In this document: in pieces, positions 6,778 through 9,633 of the stretch
Numbering within the stretch: the stretch's first letter is position 1
How the letters are laid out: each line of letters starts with the position of its first letter
Origin: an uncultured archaeon A07HN63
GTDB lineage: Archaea; Halobacteriota; Halobacteria; Halobacteriales; Haloferacaceae
NCBI GenBank assembly: GCA_000496215.1
Contig: KI543214.1
Coordinates: forward strand, 53,144-62,776
Direction of reading: 5' to 3'
Length of the DNA: 9,633 nucleotides
Notes under the pieces: model-generated
Databases searched by the model: none
What the model was told of the DNA's origin: nothing
What the model saw: the letters and a program-made list of their open reading frames with translations, nothing else
Position numbers and translations under genes: made by a program

Positions 6778-7005
6778 TCAGTGGCGAAAGAGATACACCG
6801 CGTCCTGATTCAGCAGACAGAATCGGGCACCGTCGTTTTCGGGGAACTGTTTGCCGTCGCCGCGGAGCACAAACAGCCGGTTGAATGCCGCCGTACAGAC
6901 CGGACAGGCGAGCCCGTCGCGGTTCTCGTAGAGTTCGGTATCGCTGCTCTTGTTGAGCTGTTTCATCTGGTGACGGTGATCGTGGACATCGAACGACTCC
7001 GGCAT
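6778..7005 (-). CDS. Small haloarchaeal conserved protein with CxxC motif, function unknown
   Basis: 75 residues: MPESFDVHDHRHQMKQLN, an ENRDGLACPVCTAAF segment (C34 and C37), a third cysteine at C63 (RFCLL), and a C-terminal VYLFRH. The CPVC pair with C63 and nearby histidines (H8, H10, H12) suggests a small metal-binding fold, probably zinc. The protein has no membrane segment or signal peptide. I recall small haloarchaeal proteins of this type carrying DUF names, or the label flagella cluster protein, but cannot verify membership. The start at 7005 has a TATA-like block (atacaaaa) 26-33 nt upstream, within the 41-bp gap to the next gene. Acidic composition and codon use match the neighbouring real genes. 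It is convergent with folD. Confidence 0.7.
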   Translation of the reverse strand: MPESFDVHDHRHQMKQLNKSSDTELYENRDGLACPVCTAAFNRLFVLRGDGKQFPENDGARFCLLNQDAVYLFRH

Positions 7006-7030
7006 GGTCGGGGCAACGAGCGAGACTACC

Positions 7031-7038
7031 TTTTGTAT
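7031..7038 (-). promoter_or_regulatory. TATA-like element of the 75-residue CxxC protein gene
   Basis: On the minus strand caatacaaaagg places atacaaaa 26-33 nt upstream of the ATG at 7005. It fits a leaderless transcript and suggests this gene is not only read from the upstream zinc-ribbon gene. Confidence 0.45.
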
Positions 7039-7046
7039 TGTGACTC

Positions 7047-7772
7047 TCAGAACCCGTCCAGCCGGTCGCCGGCTGTCGCCAGCGCGGTGTCGTCGTCCGC
7101 ACGGAGATAGCGACCGATATCGCGGGCCGTCCGGACAAGTCGGGTCGCCGTTTTCGGTTGGACATCGCCCTGCAGTGCCTGTAGGCGTTTCAGGTGGTCC
7201 CGGAGTCGGCCCAGCGTCGATCGGGCCGCTGCGTCGGGGCTAGAGTCGAGCCAGGTTCTGAGGTCACCGCTGTAGGCATCGACCGCATCACAGGCTGCCA
7301 GTCCCCACGCCTCGGTCAGTGGTTCAGGAACCGGCCCACAGGGCGGCAGGTCGTCGATCGCGGTTCCCTCGTCGGTGAGCGCCTTGTGGAGGTCCAGTAG
7401 ATACAGTTCGGCATCGGTCGGTGGGTCGCGCTCGCGGGCGAGCATGTCGACCGTGTGTAGCAGCGTTCGAGCCACCAGATAGGTGTCGTCGAGCTCTCGG
7501 AGGTCGCCACCGGTGATGAAGCCGCGCTTTCGGGTGTACTCCCGGAGGATGTCGGTCATGTCGTCGGCGTACTGATCGACAGGGTCGTCGGCGATTCTGT
7601 CGCTGAACTCGGAGAGCGGGAGCGCGGCCGGTGAGTCGGTGTGCTGTTTGCGGTTGTCGTCGAGCCCGACACTTTGCAGGGAGCCACAGTTCGGGCAGGC
7701 GATACTCCCGGTTTCGTAGTACGACCACTCGGTATAGCAGGACTGACAGGCTCGCTGACCGCGAATCTCCAT
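7047..7772 (-). CDS. Zinc-ribbon haloarchaeal conserved protein (TFIIB-type ribbon, DUF7117-like), function unknown
   Basis: 241 residues from the ATG at 7772. The N-terminus has a zinc ribbon: C9 and C12 in RACQSCYTEWSYYE, then C26 and C29 in IACPNCGSLQSVG. It is followed by a largely helical acidic region with conserved-looking LDDTYLVARTLLHTVD, DLRTWLDSS, and a C-terminal ARDIGRYLRADDDTALATA. I associate this ribbon-plus-helical layout with a Halobacteria-only family, probably DUF7117, from memory. The frame is open 29 codons further upstream to 7859, but that extension is basic and low in acidic residues, unlike the rest. A T-rich element lies 26-28 nt before 7772, so the shorter start is preferred. 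A role as nucleic-acid binder or protein adaptor is possible but unsupported. It lies upstream of the 75-residue gene on the same strand (41-bp gap). Confidence 0.8.
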   Translation of the reverse strand: MEIRGQRACQSCYTEWSYYETGSIACPNCGSLQSVGLDDNRKQHTDSPAALPLSEFSDRIADDPVDQYADDMTDILREYTRKRGFITGGDLRELDDTYLVARTLLHTVDMLARERDPPTDAELYLLDLHKALTDEGTAIDDLPPCGPVPEPLTEAWGLAACDAVDAYSGDLRTWLDSSPDAAARSTLGRLRDHLKRLQALQGDVQPKTATRLVRTARDIGRYLRADDDTALATAGDRLDGF

Positions 7773-7796
7773 ATCAGCCTGTTGCTGGCGTGGATG

Positions 7797-7802
7797 GAAA
7801 GG
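7797..7802 (-). promoter_or_regulatory. Core promoter candidate for the zinc-ribbon gene
   Basis: On the minus strand cctttcc puts a short T-run 26-28 nt before the ATG at 7772. It is a weak match, but its spacing agrees with the other starts in this window and supports the shorter protein. Confidence 0.3.
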
Positions 7803-7902
7803 CGTTGTCCGAACAGTCTTCGTTCGCGTGGGTAGTAAATCGGAAGGATGCGACACCAATCTACAGTGTGTCCAAATATCACATACCTTGTAGCATAAAT
7901 AC

Positions 7903-7929
7903 TGTTATTAATATTCGGATACTATAACA
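7903..7929. repeat. 6-bp inverted repeat upstream of the histidine kinase promoter
   Basis: tgttat (7903-7908) and ataaca (7924-7929) are exact reverse complements separated by 15 bp, just upstream of the kinase TATA box. This is the position where haloarchaeal activators often bind. Short A+T-rich repeats also arise by chance. Confidence 0.3.
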
Positions 7930-7940
7930 ACCCAAAGGAT

Positions 7941-7949
7941 TATTATATG
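7941..7949 (+). promoter_or_regulatory. TATA box of the histidine kinase gene
   Basis: tattatatg is preceded by the purine-rich aaagga (7934-7939), which resembles a TFB-recognition element. It lies 27-35 nt before the ATG at 7976, so a leaderless transcript is expected. A perfect 10-bp palindrome, aattataatt, sits at 7955-7964 between the TATA box and the start codon. Confidence 0.6.
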
Positions 7950-7975
7950 TTGTAAATTATAATTAAAAACATAGC

Positions 7976-9094
7976 ATGACCCGCCGCAATCTTACCATTA
8001 CGGAGAGACCTGTTGCCGATCCGAACGACACAGAGCGTATTTCTGAACGCAGCGACGGCCGATTTCGTAAGCTCTTTTACAAGTATCCAGACCCGATTGT
8101 CGATATTCAGATTGTCGAGGAGAGGCCGATAATCGTCAGCCATAACTCGCAGTTTGAAGCCCGATTCGACGTACAGAGCGATATCATCGGAACGGCAGTG
8201 ACTGACTGTATTGACGCGGCATCCACCAAAGCAGAAACCGGGCGCATTCTCGACGCCTTGTCACAGGGTGAACAGACAGAGATGGTCGTTGACCGATCGG
8301 CGGCTGCACCGACCGAGACCCTCCATTGTAGGATCATCCCCTATGATGAGAGCGGCGCTGAACGCGCCTTTCTGATATTCACTGACGCGGCCGAGGGCCA
8401 GACGGAAAAGATCGAACTTAGATCACGTAATCAGGAACTCGAAGAGCTGACATCGATCCTCACTCACGACCTGCGAAATCCGATCAACGCGGCCAGCGGG
8501 TGGCTCGACGAGGTTGATGCGGACGGCAAACCGGTCGAGCGGGTCGGGCGATCGCTGAAGCGTATCGAGAGAATGATAGACAAGACGCTCACCCTAACCC
8601 AGAAACCCGAGATCATTGAAGACACAGAGGTGGTTGTGGTGAGGGAACTCGCCCGGAAATGTTGGCAGACGGTTGACACCGAGGATGCGGAGCTGGTGGT
8701 CGATGACGACTTCAATGTACTCTGCGACAAGGACAAGCTGGCGCGATTACTCACAAATCTATTTCAGAACGCCGTTACGCACAACGAGGGGTCAGTTACC
8801 ATTCGCATCGGCATCTACAACCGCATGGCAACCTCAACCCGAGGGTCAGGTGAACCAAGTGAGGCGTTCTACATTTCAGATAACGGTGAAGGAATCCCTC
8901 GTGATAAACGCGAAGACCTGCTTGAGTACAGGAAAACTTCCAAAGATCAGGGGACAGGGCTCGGATTGACCATCGTCCAGCGGATCGCCGAGGCCCATGG
9001 CTGGGAACTCAAGATAACAGAGACGTTCAACGGTGGCGCAAAGTTCATTTTCAGCAACGCCACGCTCCACGGGCGGATTCCGACCGACTCCTGA
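7976..9094 (+). CDS. Soluble PAS-domain sensor histidine kinase (orphan)
   Basis: 372 residues with no membrane segment. Residues about 28-140 look like a PAS fold (FRKLFYKYPDPIVDIQIVEE, PIIVSHNSQFEARF, ending AFLIFTDA). A short coiled coil (142-158) leads into the dimerisation/phosphoacceptor helix with the H-box LTSILTHDLRNPINAASG (H164). The catalytic domain has the N-box LLTNLFQNAVTHN (N265), the G1 box YISDNGEGIP (D302, G304, G306) and the G2 box GTGLGLTIV (G326, G328, G330), so ATP binding and autophosphorylation should be intact. The F-box is weak (LLEYRKTSKDQG). Haloarchaea have many such soluble kinases. No response-regulator gene lies beside it, so the partner and signal are unknown. 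Codon use is visibly less G+C-biased than in the genes to its left, and flanking DNA is A+T-rich, suggesting an accessory or transferred gene. Confidence 0.93.
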   Translation: MTRRNLTITERPVADPNDTERISERSDGRFRKLFYKYPDPIVDIQIVEERPIIVSHNSQFEARFDVQSDIIGTAVTDCIDAASTKAETGRILDALSQGEQTEMVVDRSAAAPTETLHCRIIPYDESGAERAFLIFTDAAEGQTEKIELRSRNQELEELTSILTHDLRNPINAASGWLDEVDADGKPVERVGRSLKRIERMIDKTLTLTQKPEIIEDTEVVVVRELARKCWQTVDTEDAELVVDDDFNVLCDKDKLARLLTNLFQNAVTHNEGSVTIRIGIYNRMATSTRGSGEPSEAFYISDNGEGIPRDKREDLLEYRKTSKDQGTGLGLTIVQRIAEAHGWELKITETFNGGAKFIFSNATLHGRIPTDS

Positions 9095-9164
9095 CCACAC
9101 ATTCCGAGGTGAGCCATCCGGCCGAACCCCGATAGTAGGACAAACTCAGGTGGCAGATAGCTGA

Positions 9165-9184
9165 ATACTATGATATATCAGTAT
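9165..9184. repeat. Imperfect palindrome next to a TATA-like element
   Basis: The core tgatatatca (9171-9180) is a perfect 10-bp palindrome. It is flanked by atac (9165-9168) and gtat (9181-9184), which are also reverse complements but offset by two bases on the left. It abuts the TATA-like block at 9188-9196, a typical operator position. Confidence 0.4.
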
Positions 9185-9187
9185 AGA

Positions 9188-9196
9188 ATTTATATG
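9188..9196 (+). promoter_or_regulatory. TATA box before the broken reading frame
   Basis: atttatatg lies 22-30 nt before an ATG at 9218, the same geometry as the intact kinase gene, yet the reading frame stops after nine codons. It looks like a genuine promoter left in front of a decayed gene, or one serving a short RNA. Confidence 0.45.
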
Positions 9197-9217
9197 TCGC
9201 ACTGAAACCAGTCATTC

Positions 9218-9451
9218 ATGACAATAAAATATATTATTCAGTTTTAGGGGAAGGAAACGGGCGTGAGGGTTGAAAACGGGGGTGGCTGGCCGTACTGGCA
9301 AACTGGAACAGTATTACACTGTCCGTGGTATATCTCGGAGGACACACCCAAGCTGGACCAACGGGTTGAGCGAGTACGAACATCGGATATGAGCGGAGGC
9401 TATTTTGGAGTCAATGAGCATCGAGTTATTATCATCTTCGCTACCATCTAA
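9218..9451 (+). pseudogene. Possible small decayed gene with in-frame TAG at codon 10
   Basis: From the ATG at 9218 the frame reads MTIKYIIQF, then TAG (9245-9247). It then stays open in the same frame for 67 further codons to TAA at 9449-9451, giving about 77 residues if the TAG is ignored. The downstream part (GGGWPYWQTGTVLHCPWYI, then RTSDMSGGYFGVNEHRV) looks protein-like, but I recognise no family. Support comes from the TATA box at the right distance and the single stop. Against it are the short length, weak codon bias, and that such a frame can arise by chance. A reinitiating start at GTG 9263 would give 62 residues. Confidence 0.25.
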
Positions 9452-9633
9452 CGTTACATGCAGCTAGATCAAGGTATTACAGCTGTAGTTGGGTGATCTC
9501 GATTGCCGCTTCGATTCGAGGAGACGGTGGTTCGTATTTTAATTATCTTTCTCCTCCCCCAGAGTTCCGACTCGTGGCACATTGTGGTACGCCGCTATCT
9601 GTTCTTATCATCAACCTGGTACACACTATATTA

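Larger units (their letters stand above)
9095..9633. other. Region without a convincing intact gene after the kinase
   Basis: About 540 bp, A+T-rich between 9160 and 9250. It contains a dyad and TATA-like element (9165-9196) and a reading frame broken by TAG (9218-9451). A weak 7-bp inverted repeat is also present: gaggaga at 9518-9524 and tctcctc at 9550-9556. Both strands were read for transposase, tRNA and regulator signatures and none was recognised. The final bases (cacactatatta) may be part of a promoter for a gene beyond the window. Confidence 0.5.

Noticed and set aside
7773..7859. 29-codon N-terminal extension of the zinc-ribbon protein
   Set aside because: The extension is basic and lacks the acidic bias of the rest; the ribbon starts right after the internal ATG at 7772, which has a promoter-like element at the right spacing.
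7943..8143. 66-codon minus-strand frame at the start of the kinase gene
   Set aside because: It is opposite the kinase PAS region and runs through the kinase promoter; no family and no promoter of its own.
9518..9556. 7-bp inverted repeat (gaggaga/tctcctc) considered as terminator
   Set aside because: The 25-base loop and short stem are weak, and haloarchaeal termination relies mainly on T-runs, so it is not called as a terminator.

Overview
The window looks like a stretch of haloarchaeal chromosome. The left four fifths are G+C-rich, and the predicted proteins are strongly acidic (Asp/Glu-rich, few Lys), as expected for a salt-in cytoplasm. Start codons sit about 25-35 nt after TATA or T-rich elements and have no obvious Shine-Dalgarno sequence, the usual picture for leaderless haloarchaeal transcripts. 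Several proteins belong to families I associate with Halobacteria (TrmB, TbsP, small zinc proteins). The genus cannot be read from the sequence.

Layout. (1) 1-537, minus: N-terminal 179 codons of a TrmB-family regulator, cut by the window edge, divergent from (2) mscS at 689-1690, a small MscS-type mechanosensitive channel. (3) 1749-3494, minus: a 581-residue YcaO-domain protein with an E1-like, Cys-rich N-terminal region, convergent with mscS. (4) 3558-4373, minus: a homologue of the haloarchaeal regulator TbsP, upstream of and co-directional with ycaO. (5) 4578-5825 and 5868-6761, plus: glyA and folD, a one-carbon folate pair (serine to methylene-THF, then to formyl-THF), divergent from tbsP. 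(6) 6778-7005 and 7047-7772, minus: two small haloarchaeal conserved proteins with CxxC zinc-type motifs, convergent with folD. (7) From about 7860 on, base composition and codon use shift toward A+T. This part holds one soluble PAS histidine kinase (7976-9094) and then about 540 bp without a convincing intact gene, apart from a promoter-like element followed by a reading frame broken by an early in-frame TAG.

How the genes may work together. GlyA and FolD supply and interconvert C1-folates. TrmB and TbsP are known in Haloferax volcanii as two regulators that jointly control gluconeogenesis (gapII), so a TrmB-like gene and a TbsP gene within 4.4 kb is notable. The most enigmatic enzyme is the YcaO protein. 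It has the ATP-binding motifs and the proline-rich C-terminus of azoline-forming YcaOs, but no precursor peptide, TfuA or dehydrogenase gene lies beside it here. I see no rRNA, tRNA, CRISPR array or intact insertion sequence.
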